Source: Paenalicyclobacillus cellulosilyticus (GTDB lineage Bacteria > Bacillota > Bacilli > Alicyclobacillales > Alicyclobacillaceae). From it: DNA of 64,000 nucleotides. This document shows, one piece after another, positions 52,215-61,742 of the stretch. Each line of letters opens with the position of its first letter. The stretch's first letter is position 1. The notes beneath the pieces were generated by a model. That model had not been told where the DNA came from. It did no database searches and was given only the letters and a program-made list of their open reading frames with translations. The stretch is taken from the NCBI RefSeq assembly GCF_014647315.1, contig NZ_BMOY01000007.1:1-64000 (forward strand). The letters are read 5' to 3'. The position numbers and the translations under genes were made by a program.

Positions 52215-52955
52215 TCACTCTACACCAAATGAGGTCATGTGCTCAAGGATATTGGGCAGAGATGGGCGGTCCGTCCGCAGATACGCTGCCAGAGGCAATT
52301 GTAGTTCCTGAATTGCGTCTGCAACCAGCGCTGCAATGACGAGCGCGCCATACTCGTTGAAGTGCGTGTTGTCTTGAATACCCTCTGGGTAGTTTGCGTG
52401 TTCGCCGGGTTGCAACCAAGTAAATAGCCGCTTGGAGCGTTTGTTACCCAATTGGACATAGAGTTTTGCACTTAAGGAACACAAGTCAATCACGGGTACA
52501 TTTAGCCGCATGGCCAACTGGCTTGCAGCATCCGGGTAATCACCGTGGGTGGAAGTGAACAGACCGTCCTCGGAAAAGGATCGACGCTCGACTGGTGTCA
52601 GGAGAATGGGCTGTCCTCCTTGTTGTCGGAAACGAATCAGAAACTGGGCTAGACATTCTTGATAGGTGGTAAACGGATCGGCATATCGCGCTGGATCCGG
52701 TTTGGCGTCGTTGTGACCAAATTGAACGAAGAGATAATCACCCTGTTGCATTTGTTGGAGAATCGGTTCCAATCTCCCCTCAGCTAAGAAGCTCTTCGAA
52801 CTCCGACCGCACACAGCGTGGTTATGAATCTCCACAGCATTGGTAAAGCAGTGGTGGAACATCTGGCCCCATCCTGCCATAGGTGCGTGTTCAGGTGGGT
52901 ATGTGGCCATGGTCGAATCGCCGGCCAGGAATACATGAATGAGACGAGTGCTCAT
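52215..52955 (-). CDS. SGNH esterase, rhamnogalacturonan acetylesterase type
   Basis: A 246-residue SGNH hydrolase that removes acetyl groups from rhamnogalacturonan oligomers. The nucleophile block is FLAGDSTMATYPP, the second block GWGQMF, the third VQFGHNDAKPD, and the last DNTHFNEYGAL with the catalytic D and H. No signal peptide is evident, so it is cytoplasmic, like YesT. AGGAGG is nine bases before the ATG at 52955. It is divergent from the oligogalacturonate lyase gene and begins the lower-GC pectin island. Confidence 0.88.
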   Translation of the reverse strand: MSTRLIHVFLAGDSTMATYPPEHAPMAGWGQMFHHCFTNAVEIHNHAVCGRSSKSFLAEGRLEPILQQMQQGDYLFVQFGHNDAKPDPARYADPFTTYQECLAQFLIRFRQQGGQPILLTPVERRSFSEDGLFTSTHGDYPDAASQLAMRLNVPVIDLCSLSAKLYVQLGNKRSKRLFTWLQPGEHANYPEGIQDNTHFNEYGALVIAALVADAIQELQLPLAAYLRTDRPSLPNILEHMTSFGVE

Positions 52956-53136
52956 GCTCATCACCCTCCTGTCGTGAATGTTTGTGTCTGGATTTGGAGT
53001 GCTGATTCGGGGATACATATGCGGGAACAGGTAAGTGAATTTTTGGATAGGCGTTCTAGATGCAGTAATGATACAATATAAACAAAGAGGATTCGAGGAT
53101 GAATTGTGGAAATAACGTGCGGAAAGGGGCTGAAAC

Positions 53137-54288
53137 ATGGCGAAAGGATCCCGCTTTCCCGCTGAATGGGTTTCGTACACAGACCCTGTAACAGGGGTTT
53201 TGGTCACCCAGCTCACGCGGTGGAAGGCGCACAACCATCACTTGTATTTCACGGAGAATGGTTGTTACGCTGAAGGACAGCGGTTGTTGTTTGTTTCTGA
53301 TCGTTTTAACAGTGTCAATTTGTACAGCATCGATTTGCGGGATGGAGAGATTATTCAACTAACCGATCTCCAGAGTGATGCGGATGATTTGGCGGTGTGT
53401 TTGAATCCCTCAGGCACAAAGGCGTATTACCGCCATCGCCATCAAGTCATTTCACTTGATCTGGTTACATTGGACGAAACAGTGCTCTATGAGTTAGCGG
53501 ACAATGGGTTCCACATTGGACAACTTAGTTGTTCCGCTGACGGGCAGTACGTGTATACCACGTTAACAGAGAACCTGTCACATCGCTTCCGTGTGGATCT
53601 GGCGAATGGTTACGTTGGCCATCGCGAGATGATGGAAGCGAGACCGTTGTCCAGGATTATAAGAATTCCTACCGCTGGAGGTCCGGCAGATGTCGTTTTG
53701 GAAGACAACTGTTGGTTGGGGCATGTCAACTTGTCGCCGACGAATCCGGAACTGCTAACCTTCTGTCACGAAGGTCCATGGAACTTGGTGGACCATCGGA
53801 TTTGGGGACTCAATGTTCGAACGGGACAGACATGGATGATCCGGCCGCGCAAGCAGCCGCATGAAATGGTCGGCCATGAGTACTGGTCAACCGATGGAAC
53901 GTTCATCGGCTATCATGGGTTCCGTGAGGATGGAACCGGTTTTGTGGGCCGCATCCGGCCGGACAATACGGAAGAAGAGGAAATTGAATTCCCTTTTCGT
54001 AATTGGCATAGCCACGCCGATGATGCGTTCTCTCGTATTGTCGTGGACGGTCGCGCCCCGTTGACCACCCTATTGATCTGGTACCGGTGTGACGATGGAC
54101 GTTTCTCTGAACCAAGAGTACTTTGTGAGCATCGCTGCAGCTTCCATGTGCAAAAGGTTCATGCACATCCACGGATTTCTTCGGATGGTAAGAGACTTGT
54201 GTTTACCAGCGACAGGAATGGATATGCGAATGTTTATGTGATTGAACTGCCGGAGGATGTTTCGGTATTACCAACGCATACCGCGTAG
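53137..54288 (+). CDS. ogl: Oligogalacturonate lyase, PL22
   Basis: Cytoplasmic lyase of 383 residues with a seven-bladed beta-propeller, cleaving unsaturated digalacturonate to 5-keto-4-deoxyuronate units. Family marks are KAHNHHLYFTENGCY near residues 30-44, HIGQLSCSADGQYVY, CHEGPWNLVDHRIWG, HEYWSTDGTFIGYHG and HAHPRISSDGKRLVFTSDR (metal-binding His region). AAAGGGGC precedes the ATG. Divergent from the acetylesterase gene. It ends ahead of a 360-base AT-rich gap. Together with the following lyases it completes breakdown of pectic oligomers. Confidence 0.93.
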   Translation: MAKGSRFPAEWVSYTDPVTGVLVTQLTRWKAHNHHLYFTENGCYAEGQRLLFVSDRFNSVNLYSIDLRDGEIIQLTDLQSDADDLAVCLNPSGTKAYYRHRHQVISLDLVTLDETVLYELADNGFHIGQLSCSADGQYVYTTLTENLSHRFRVDLANGYVGHREMMEARPLSRIIRIPTAGGPADVVLEDNCWLGHVNLSPTNPELLTFCHEGPWNLVDHRIWGLNVRTGQTWMIRPRKQPHEMVGHEYWSTDGTFIGYHGFREDGTGFVGRIRPDNTEEEEIEFPFRNWHSHADDAFSRIVVDGRAPLTTLLIWYRCDDGRFSEPRVLCEHRCSFHVQKVHAHPRISSDGKRLVFTSDRNGYANVYVIELPEDVSVLPTHTA

Positions 54289-54651
54289 TTCCACGACAAA
54301 TTGAAGTTGTCGCTGAACCTGTGACTTGGCGCTGGTCCGTTTGGATCTCATTCCTCGTGTATATAAAACCTAAACGTCTTGCAAAAAAATCGAGATAAAA
54401 CACTCAATAACAGATCAATTCTGTTTTAATAATAGTACATGAAAATAAATGAACAAAAAATAAAATCGATAAAATAATGGTATATAATATACAATCTGTC
54501 TCGTAGTAACCCTCTATCTTTTTGGTATCCCGTATGTGTGGGAGGGGATGTGTGCTTAGTCTGGTCCTCGCTACTTTAGTTCTGCTTTTGTGTATTTGTC
54601 GTAAGTACGGAGACAGTGCGTGGAGAAGTTGTGTTAAATGGGAGGTAAGCA
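54289..54651. other. AT-rich intergenic region before the PL4 lyase gene
   Basis: The 363-base gap has the lowest GC in the window, with A-runs and TATATAATATAC at about 54480-54492, including TATAAT (54483-54488) as a possible -10. A weak CGACAA/TTGTCG hairpin (54294-54312) follows the lyase stop. No gene is supported. GGAGG lies six bases before the next ATG. Confidence 0.5.
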
Positions 54652-57600
54652 ATGAAAAGATCTTATCATTCGGTAAAAAGGCGGCAGCCGCGAGCCAAAG
54701 CGGTACGGTTATCTAGTGCGGTGTTTCTGTCTGCAACACTTGCGGTATTGCCTGGCATCAATGGCTTTGCCCGCGCCGATTCGAGCGACCAAGTGCCGGA
54801 TATGCATTTAGCAGGGCTTACACTGATAGGTTTGACGTCTGCAGGGACGGCCGTTCCCTTGCAGACAGACCAACCATTTACACCGAGCGATGTGGGGTAT
54901 ACCATCACGGTTCCTAGCGAAATTCAGTCCATTGAGGCAGTGCCTTCCGTAGCCGACCCGAATGCAGTGTCGATTGTCGTCAACGGTACGATGGTACAGA
55001 ATGGTCATGCGTCAACGCCCATCTCCCTGGTTCAGGGTCAGACCAACACATTTGGAGTCTCGGTTGTGTCAAAGGCGCCCTTTGCCAGCCACTCCTATGT
55101 GTTTACTGCGTATCGTGAAAAGGCCACGGAGCACCTGTTACACAGCCTCAGCATCCAAGGAGGTACGCTCGGGACGGAATTTGCACCGCGGACGTTGTCT
55201 TACTCGACTAGTGTGGATTACAACCAAACCAGTATCCGGGTGACAGCCGCACCGGTTTCGCCGTCGGATACGGTCACGGTCAATGGAATACCGGTCGCCG
55301 CTGACGGTTCTGCAACAGTACCATTGCAAGAGGGCAACAATAGCATTCATGTCACTGTGTCTTCGGCAGACCCATCTCAGGGAAGCACAACCTACACTTT
55401 ATCTGTGTACCGTGCCACACATGATGAATTACAAAACCTCACTACGAACACAGGTGTGGCGATTCGTCCGTTTACACCAACCAATCGTACGTACGAAGTG
55501 GATGTGGCCAAGGATACGACACAAATTCAACTGACGCCGACTGCATTCGCATCCGACGCCTCCATCACGGTAAATGGGCAATCCATTCAAAGCGGCCAGC
55601 CGTCTCAGTCTTTGCCTCTCAAACCCGGAATGAATACGTTTGATGTAAACGTCAACGGTAAGACCGATTATACGGTCGCGGTCTATCGCGATCCGGGTGA
55701 TGGGCATGTGCATGTTATTGATAATGGAAGTACAGTTACGATTCGCACCAGAGAGATCGTGGCTACCTTCGACAAGTCTTCATCTGTTTTAACTGAGCTT
55801 CATAAACCGGGAGACCGCGACGTTCTAGGGAAAGGTTATGGTTATTTCTTTTTAAACCCCACATATCAAGACGCAACGACCGGAAAATTCACGACGTTGA
55901 ATTGGAGCCCTGGCACAGGGGATGCCAGTTTTCACATCGCCTCTCAAAGTGATGACATGGTTGATATATATTTCACGTTTGACAACAATACGCCGAACGA
56001 TTCGCCCACGCGGAAGGGACCTATTGCTTACGAGCTGCACTTCGTTTTCCGTAACGATCAACCTGGGTTTTATGTCTACATCACCGCGCACATGCCAGAG
56101 AATGAGGCCTCTCTAACGCCGGGAATGTTGAATTGGGATACTGGGCAGGTCCGCTGGTCGATTCGTGCAGATGCGCAGCTATTTAAATACGTCCAGAATG
56201 AAGGACAGGCGCCCGATATGTTACCCAGTCCGGAGCAGGTCACGTCTCGTTACCAAGTCATGGACGCCACGTTCAGGCAACCGGATGGAAGTGCCTATAC
56301 CAAATACCAGGACGTGGTGAGTGAGGCATATCAACACGTATTTGGCCTTTTAGGGCAACATTACGGCCTATGGTTCATCAAGGGTGGCAACGATTACACG
56401 AACGGACTTCCGAACGCCATTGAAATTGGCGCTCATCAGACGGATACCACACCCATCGTAAACTGGGCGCCATCGGCTGCACATTATGGCAGAAACGTGG
56501 GGCAACCTGCTCCTGGGTGGTCCCACATCTGGGGTCCCATCTTTGTTTACCTCAACGAGGGCCACGATTTATCGGCGATTTATCGTGACGCGGAAGATCA
56601 GGCGCGCGCACAAATCAGCCAGTGGCCTTACGCTTGGCTGACCAACCCGTTGTACGCAGTTGACGATCGCGGTACTGTCAGCGGAAAACTGACGATTACA
56701 GGCCATGTACCATCTGGTGGAGCGACAGTGATTCTCGCGCCTCCCAATACGAACACAGCGTCTCTGCCAGATCCAAACGTCGTGGTCGATCCGAACAAAG
56801 ACTGGCAGCAAGAGGCGCTTGGGTACGTCTATTACACAAGGACCGACGCCTCGGGGCATTTTACTCTTCGGCATGTCCGTGCCGGAACATATACACTTTG
56901 GGCGTATCAGACTGGAACCTGGCAAGAATATGAGTACGATGGGGTACTGGTCCTTCCCAATCAGGAGACCGACTTGGGCAATCTGGTCTGGAATTTAAAA
57001 CCAGAAGGCCATCTGCTCTGGCAGATTGGAAAGTTCGACCGGACGGCGGCGGAGTTCCGGTACGGTAGTCAATATCGCCATTGGGGCAACTGGTTGCGCT
57101 ATCCTTTCGACTTTCCAAATGGGGTCAATTACTACGTCGGGCAAAGTGATCCGTCTACGGATTGGAATTACGTTCAGCCCTTGAATAAAACTCCGGGGGA
57201 ACCGTATAACCTGCTGACCGTATTCAGCAACGATCCCGCCATATGGAATGTCCACTTCAAAGTCGCCGAGGTGCCGAAGGATAGTAAGGGTGTGTTGACG
57301 GTCGCCATTGCAGGACAAAGGTCACCAGATATCAAATTTGTACTCAATGGGACCCAGTTGGATGAATATAGCACGTCCTTGTCCGATTCCACGATGCCGC
57401 GCGTCGGGATTCAGGGTAATCTATATACCGTCTTGCAGATACCGTTTGACTCGTCCTTGTTGCATCCGGGTTCCGATAATGTGCTGTCTCTGATTCCTGG
57501 GCGGTCGCTATTGAACGCGCAAGGGCAGAGAGTCACCGATTACTATTCTTCCATATTGTATGATGCCTTGAGGATGGACCTGGTTCCCGTGCAAAAGTAA
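54652..57600 (+). CDS. Secreted rhamnogalacturonan lyase, PL4-like, with N-terminal beta-sandwich repeats
   Basis: A 982-residue secreted enzyme that should cleave the rhamnogalacturonan-I backbone by elimination. The signal peptide is SSAVFLSATLAVLPGINGFA, then ARA. Residues about 50-350 hold three cadherin-like beta-sandwich repeats, each with TYTLSVYR/SYVFTAYR-like ends. From about 355 the PL4-like catalytic beta-domain follows (STVTIRTREIVATFDKSSS). The central domain has RDAEDQARAQISQWPYAWL, the FnIII-like module has GYVYYTRTDASGHFTLRHVR, and the C-terminal CBM-like module has LLWQIGKFDRTAAEFRYGSQ. GGAGG lies before the ATG. It is the extracellular starter enzyme of the island. Confidence 0.88.
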   Translation: MKRSYHSVKRRQPRAKAVRLSSAVFLSATLAVLPGINGFARADSSDQVPDMHLAGLTLIGLTSAGTAVPLQTDQPFTPSDVGYTITVPSEIQSIEAVPSVADPNAVSIVVNGTMVQNGHASTPISLVQGQTNTFGVSVVSKAPFASHSYVFTAYREKATEHLLHSLSIQGGTLGTEFAPRTLSYSTSVDYNQTSIRVTAAPVSPSDTVTVNGIPVAADGSATVPLQEGNNSIHVTVSSADPSQGSTTYTLSVYRATHDELQNLTTNTGVAIRPFTPTNRTYEVDVAKDTTQIQLTPTAFASDASITVNGQSIQSGQPSQSLPLKPGMNTFDVNVNGKTDYTVAVYRDPGDGHVHVIDNGSTVTIRTREIVATFDKSSSVLTELHKPGDRDVLGKGYGYFFLNPTYQDATTGKFTTLNWSPGTGDASFHIASQSDDMVDIYFTFDNNTPNDSPTRKGPIAYELHFVFRNDQPGFYVYITAHMPENEASLTPGMLNWDTGQVRWSIRADAQLFKYVQNEGQAPDMLPSPEQVTSRYQVMDATFRQPDGSAYTKYQDVVSEAYQHVFGLLGQHYGLWFIKGGNDYTNGLPNAIEIGAHQTDTTPIVNWAPSAAHYGRNVGQPAPGWSHIWGPIFVYLNEGHDLSAIYRDAEDQARAQISQWPYAWLTNPLYAVDDRGTVSGKLTITGHVPSGGATVILAPPNTNTASLPDPNVVVDPNKDWQQEALGYVYYTRTDASGHFTLRHVRAGTYTLWAYQTGTWQEYEYDGVLVLPNQETDLGNLVWNLKPEGHLLWQIGKFDRTAAEFRYGSQYRHWGNWLRYPFDFPNGVNYYVGQSDPSTDWNYVQPLNKTPGEPYNLLTVFSNDPAIWNVHFKVAEVPKDSKGVLTVAIAGQRSPDIKFVLNGTQLDEYSTSLSDSTMPRVGIQGNLYTVLQIPFDSSLLHPGSDNVLSLIPGRSLLNAQGQRVTDYYSSILYDALRMDLVPVQK

Positions 57601-57609
57601 AGTGTTAAA

Positions 57610-57652
57610 ACGTCCTGGTGTCCATCGTGCCAGATGACCGGCACCAGGGCGT
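57610..57652 (+). terminator. Terminator-like hairpin after the PL4 gene
   Basis: ACGTCCTGGTG (57610-57620) pairs with CACCAGGGCGT (57642-57652), with one U-G pair, ten bases after the stop. The T-run is poor. The remaining 300 bases of the gap hold the promoter of the transport operon. Confidence 0.6.
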
Positions 57653-57968
57653 CTCGTGTTTGAGTATCTGGCACTCCAAGAGGTCGCCATGTGATGTGTC
57701 TCATCTGGCAGGAGGCTGATGGAATGATACGATAAACGGAAGTGAGAAGCTCGACCCACAATTCACGAATCTGCAGTATGACAAAGCTGATAACCCACGT
57801 TCAAGTAGGATAATCAAATCAACTGGTACGCTGCTGTTTGGCGCGGTCTCTCGAGTCGGTGTTATCGAACTATAACGGATTCTGGTTCGGGTTTTGTTTA
57901 TGACTGACCTCTTTGTTTGGTTTCTTTGTTCTAGGATGGGTTCATAGCTTATATCATGCGTATTATGT

Positions 57969-57997
57969 TTGAAAATGCGTGAACGAGGTGATATATT
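57969..57997 (+). promoter_or_regulatory. Sigma-A promoter of the pectin-island ABC operon
   Basis: TTGAAA (57969-57974) and TATATT (57992-57997) are separated by 17 bases, a good promoter about 60 bases before the ATG at 58057. It drives the two permeases and the binding protein. Confidence 0.7.
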
Positions 57998-58056
57998 ATA
58001 TATACAAGCTGTACTGAACCTATTTCAACCTCGCGATTCGGATGGGAGCGAGTAGA

Positions 58057-59019
58057 ATGTCAATACCCGTAACCGATTCAACAATGAAAGCGCACGCAGA
58101 GCGTCAAGTGAAGGCCACAAGTGCTTGGCAACGCATCCGGCGAGACAAATGGCTGTATATCCTCCTTATTCCAGGATCCTTATACTTTCTTGTTTTCAAG
58201 TATATTCCGATGTGGGGGGTTCTAATCGCGTTTCAGAACTTCGAACCATGGCAAGGCTTCTTTCATAGTCCATGGATAGGATTTACTAATTTTAGGTTGT
58301 TCTTTGAAAATCCGGACTTTTTCAGGCTGTTGAGGAACACCCTGCTTCTTTCGCTGTATAATATTGTGTTTTTCTTTCCTGCTCCAATCGTATTGGCACT
58401 CTTGCTCAATGAAGTGCGCAAGGCGTGGTTCAAGCGTACGGTGCAGACGATGGTGTATCTTCCGCATTTTGTTTCGATGGTTATTGTTGCGGCGCTAACG
58501 TATGTATTCTTGACAACGGATACAGGCTTTATCAATCAATTGCTTCAACATTGGTTCGGCCGCCAAGTGGACTTTTTAACGAATCCCGCTTGGTTCCGCC
58601 CGATTATCGTATTGCAAACCATCTGGAAAGAAACAGGTTGGGGGACAATCCTATTTCTTGCAGCCTTGGCTGGAGTCGATGTGGAACTTTACGAAGCGGC
58701 GATAGTCGATGGAGCAAACCGATGGCAACAACTGTGGCATATCACACTTCCAGCCATACGAAGCACCATTGTTATTTTGCTCATTCTTCGAATGGGTTCA
58801 GTTTTGGATAACGGATTCGAACAAGTTTATCTTATGACGAACGCCTTGAATCGCGATGTGGCAGATGTGTTTGATACATATGTCTACTTCGTGGGTATTA
58901 CGCAGGGATCATTCAGTTACAGTACGGCTGTTGGGTTGTTCAAAGCTGTTGTGGGAGCCTTCTTAATCTGGACAAGCAATTATGTAGCCAAGAAGTTCGG
59001 TCAGTCCGGTATATTTTGA
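58057..59019 (+). CDS. ABC transporter permease, LplB family (system 3)
   Basis: Carbohydrate permease of 320 residues with six membrane segments. The first is WLYILLIPGSLYFLVFKYIP, followed by the family-typical MWGVLIAFQNFEP. The docking loop is YEAAIVDGANRWQQLWHITLP. GGGAG lies eight bases before the ATG at 58057. Members of the LplB/YtcP subgroup import oligo-uronides and rhamnogalacturonan fragments in Bacillus (YesP/YesQ and YtcP). No ATPase gene is nearby, so MsmX-like sharing is likely. Codon use and GC are lower than in systems 1 and 2. Confidence 0.93.
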   Translation: MSIPVTDSTMKAHAERQVKATSAWQRIRRDKWLYILLIPGSLYFLVFKYIPMWGVLIAFQNFEPWQGFFHSPWIGFTNFRLFFENPDFFRLLRNTLLLSLYNIVFFFPAPIVLALLLNEVRKAWFKRTVQTMVYLPHFVSMVIVAALTYVFLTTDTGFINQLLQHWFGRQVDFLTNPAWFRPIIVLQTIWKETGWGTILFLAALAGVDVELYEAAIVDGANRWQQLWHITLPAIRSTIVILLILRMGSVLDNGFEQVYLMTNALNRDVADVFDTYVYFVGITQGSFSYSTAVGLFKAVVGAFLIWTSNYVAKKFGQSGIF

Positions 59020-59062
59020 GCGTATGGACATGTAATCGGCTTGTGCAGGGGGGATGGGAGAG

Positions 59063-59944
59063 ATGCGGACGCAAACCTTTGGCGGGAAAGCCTTTGATGT
59101 GTGTAATTATATGTTCCTCGCGATTTTTGCCCTTGTGACTGTGTTGCCGTTTGTATATGTGATTGCCGGTTCGTTGGCCAGTGACGAGGAAATCACGTCG
59201 CGTGTTTTCTTTCTTATCCCAGAGCATGTAACTTGGAATGCTTACCGGTATATTTTCTCTACTAACGCTTTGCCGCGAAGCTTCTTAATATCCGTGTATG
59301 TAACTGTATTTGGCACACTCATCAACTTGTTTTTCACAACTACCATGGCATACTCGCTGTCTCGGCGCGATCTCGTCGGCCGAAATCTTATCCTCAATCT
59401 TATCATCTTCTCTATGGTCTTCAGCGGCGGGATGATTCCGACGTACTTGGTTATTCGGTCCCTTGGCATGCTGAACACTCTATGGGCCATGATGATCCCT
59501 GGTGCCATCAGTGCCTTTAATCTCATCATCGTAAAGAACTTTTTTCAAGAACTTCCGCAACCGCTCATCGAAGCAGCAAAAATCGATGGCTGTTCAGATC
59601 TTGGGGTGTTTCTGAGAATCGTACTTCCTTTGTCCAAACCTGCCCTTGCAACTTTCGCCTTGTTTTATGGTGTCGGTCACTGGAATGACTTCTACAGTGC
59701 CCTGTTATACATCAATGATTCTTCAAAGTGGCCCCTGCAGATGCTTTTGCAGCAGGTTGTGATGTCGTCACAGATGAGCATCGGTGACCCTTCGCTGGCT
59801 ATGGACCCAACTTTCACTCAACCCCCTGGTGATTCGATTAAGATGGCGGTTATCGTCGTAAGTACTCTTCCCATGTTGATGGTTTATCCATTCTTGCAGA
59901 AACATTTTGCGAAAGGTGTTCTTATCGGCGCCATAAAACAATGA
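59063..59944 (+). CDS. ABC transporter permease, YtcP/LplC family (system 3)
   Basis: Partner permease of 293 residues. It starts MRTQTFGGKAFDVCNYMF and carries DEEITSRVFFLIPEHVTWNA (typical of the YtcP subgroup), the SGGMIPTYLVIRSLGMLNT stretch, and the docking loop EAAKIDGCSDLGVFLRIVLP. It ends FLQKHFAKGVLIGAIKQ. The ATG at 59063 follows GGGGGG by nine bases; an ATG at 59054 abuts the run. It lies 43 bases after the first permease. With the binding protein downstream it imports pectic oligosaccharides. Confidence 0.93.
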   Translation: MRTQTFGGKAFDVCNYMFLAIFALVTVLPFVYVIAGSLASDEEITSRVFFLIPEHVTWNAYRYIFSTNALPRSFLISVYVTVFGTLINLFFTTTMAYSLSRRDLVGRNLILNLIIFSMVFSGGMIPTYLVIRSLGMLNTLWAMMIPGAISAFNLIIVKNFFQELPQPLIEAAKIDGCSDLGVFLRIVLPLSKPALATFALFYGVGHWNDFYSALLYINDSSKWPLQMLLQQVVMSSQMSIGDPSLAMDPTFTQPPGDSIKMAVIVVSTLPMLMVYPFLQKHFAKGVLIGAIKQ

Positions 59945-59981
59945 TTTGCTTCCGCTGTGGTACAAAAGCGGATGTCGCGTG

Positions 59982-60018
59982 TATAATCTGGTGTTCTCAC
60001 GCACATTATTGTGCGTGA
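59982..60018 (+). promoter_or_regulatory. Internal -10 and leader hairpin before binding protein gene
   Basis: TATAAT (59982-59987) with a weak -35 is followed by a perfect stem TCACGCAC (59997-60004) / GTGCGTGA (60011-60018) with a 6-base loop, 39 bases before the ATG. It could give extra or stabilised binding-protein mRNA. Confidence 0.5.
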
Positions 60019-60056
60019 TGACATATACCAAGAAATCTAAGGGAGGAGTTGTGTGT

Positions 60057-61634
60057 ATGCATTTGCGGTCACGTTTGTCTGCGATGGTTCGGATGATGGG
60101 TATGAACGGATCGCCTACGGGCAAAAAAAGACGATTGCTGGCAGTCACAAGCACGATGGTGCCTGCCATCGCATTGATGCTGGTGTCGAATGGTCCTTCA
60201 GTGGCGGCAAAGGACGGGCAACCATTTCACATTACCATTATGACAGATGCTTTTAACATCGACCATGGTGCACCTGACAATCCAGTAATTCAGGCACTGG
60301 AAAAGTACACGAATACGCAGATTACCATTGAGTGGGTTCCAAATACAAATTACGAGGACAAGGTGAACGCTACTCTTGCTTCCGGAGATTTACCACAAGT
60401 TATGTTGATCTTGAATAAAGACGGATCGTTCATCAATGCGGCAAAATCAGGTGCATTCTGGGACTTGACCCCTTATCTTAAAAACTACCCGAATTTGAGT
60501 CAAGCAAATCCAACGATATTGCAGAATATTTCTGTGGATGGTAGAGTCTACGGGATCTATCGTTCGCGTCCTTTAGGTCGGAATGCTATCATATACAGGA
60601 AGGATTGGCTTAAAAATCTTCATCTTCCCGTACCCAAAACCATCGACGATTTCTACAAGATGCTCTATGATTTCACTTATAAAGATCCGGATAAAAACGG
60701 AAAGAACGACACATATGGTATGGTAGTGACCAGTTACACAGGTCCTTGGGATATCATTCAAACTTGGTTTGGCGTGCCAAATGGATGGGGATTTGACAAG
60801 ACAGGTAAGCTCATTCCTGCTCAACTGACACCGGAGTATATGAACGCTCTGAATTTCTTCCACAAATTATACGTACAACATCTGGTGAATAAGGATTTTG
60901 CAGTTATGCCTCCTGACCAATGGAATACGCCCTTTATCAACGGACAAGCAGGAGTGATTGTGGACGCAGCTGATCGTGCCAATCAGATTGTGAAGGCTAA
61001 TCCAAAGCTTGCCGATAAAATTGGCATCTTAGGTGCCGTGCGAGGTCCTGAAGGCTTACGTACACTCGGAACATCTGGATATGCTGGATTTTATGTCATT
61101 CCAAGGAAATCTGTACCTACCTTATCCGATTTGCAAAAGGTGTTGGCTTTCCTTGACAAGCTGAACGACAAGTATGCGCAAAATCTGTTATGGAATGGAA
61201 TTGAAGGACGGCAGTACAAGCTGGTTAAGGGTTATGTGCAACCTATCAATACGAACAATGTGACGATCCACAATGAAGTGAATGATCTGAACCAGTTATT
61301 GATGGGAATTCCGACAAATCGATATTATACGACTGAACCAACACCGACGTCAAAATTAGTGAACCAAGTCATGGCACAGAACGCTAAAATTGTTGTACCT
61401 AATCCAGCAGCCGGACTCTACTCGCAGACATACGCACAGCAAGGAACCCAATTGGACAATATCTTGAATGACGCGCGTATTAAATACATCGTGGGCCAGA
61501 TCGACGCGAATGGATGGAAGAACGCGATTAGCCTTTGGAGGAAGAGCGGAGGCGATCAATACATTAAAGAGATAAACGAGGATTATCAGTGGGTAAAGAA
61601 GCATGGCCATCTGAAGTATCTTGCATTGAAGTAA
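60057..61634 (+). CDS. ABC transporter binding protein, LplA/YtcQ family (system 3)
   Basis: Extracellular solute-binding protein of 525 residues, of the larger LplA/YtcQ/YesO type. The N-terminus is long and basic, then LLAVTSTMVPAIALMLVS and a VAA-KDG cleavage site; there is no lipobox cysteine. Family features are DAFNIDHGAPDNPVIQALEK, NTQITIEWVP, YGIYRSRPLGRNAIIYRKDW (docking strand) and DDFYKMLYDFTYKDPDKNGK. AGGAG is eight bases before the ATG at 60057, which is preferred to earlier in-frame starts. The ligand is likely rhamnogalacturonan or galacturonan oligomers. Confidence 0.92.
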   Translation: MHLRSRLSAMVRMMGMNGSPTGKKRRLLAVTSTMVPAIALMLVSNGPSVAAKDGQPFHITIMTDAFNIDHGAPDNPVIQALEKYTNTQITIEWVPNTNYEDKVNATLASGDLPQVMLILNKDGSFINAAKSGAFWDLTPYLKNYPNLSQANPTILQNISVDGRVYGIYRSRPLGRNAIIYRKDWLKNLHLPVPKTIDDFYKMLYDFTYKDPDKNGKNDTYGMVVTSYTGPWDIIQTWFGVPNGWGFDKTGKLIPAQLTPEYMNALNFFHKLYVQHLVNKDFAVMPPDQWNTPFINGQAGVIVDAADRANQIVKANPKLADKIGILGAVRGPEGLRTLGTSGYAGFYVIPRKSVPTLSDLQKVLAFLDKLNDKYAQNLLWNGIEGRQYKLVKGYVQPINTNNVTIHNEVNDLNQLLMGIPTNRYYTTEPTPTSKLVNQVMAQNAKIVVPNPAAGLYSQTYAQQGTQLDNILNDARIKYIVGQIDANGWKNAISLWRKSGGDQYIKEINEDYQWVKKHGHLKYLALK

Positions 61635-61661
61635 GCAATGAATGAATGAACGGGATGGTTC

Positions 61662-61684
61662 GAGGAGGGGCGTTTCCCCTCCTC
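61662..61684 (+). terminator. Hairpin between binding protein and lyase genes
   Basis: GAGGAGGGG (61662-61670) pairs perfectly with CCCCTCCTC (61676-61684) with a 5-base loop. No T-run follows, so it is more likely a partial attenuator that lets the next gene be expressed at a lower level. Confidence 0.6.
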
Positions 61685-61742
61685 ACTAATTTCAACTCTA
61701 GTGAAAGTTCATCCAGTTGGAAAGAGAGGTAGGAGAGCGGCG

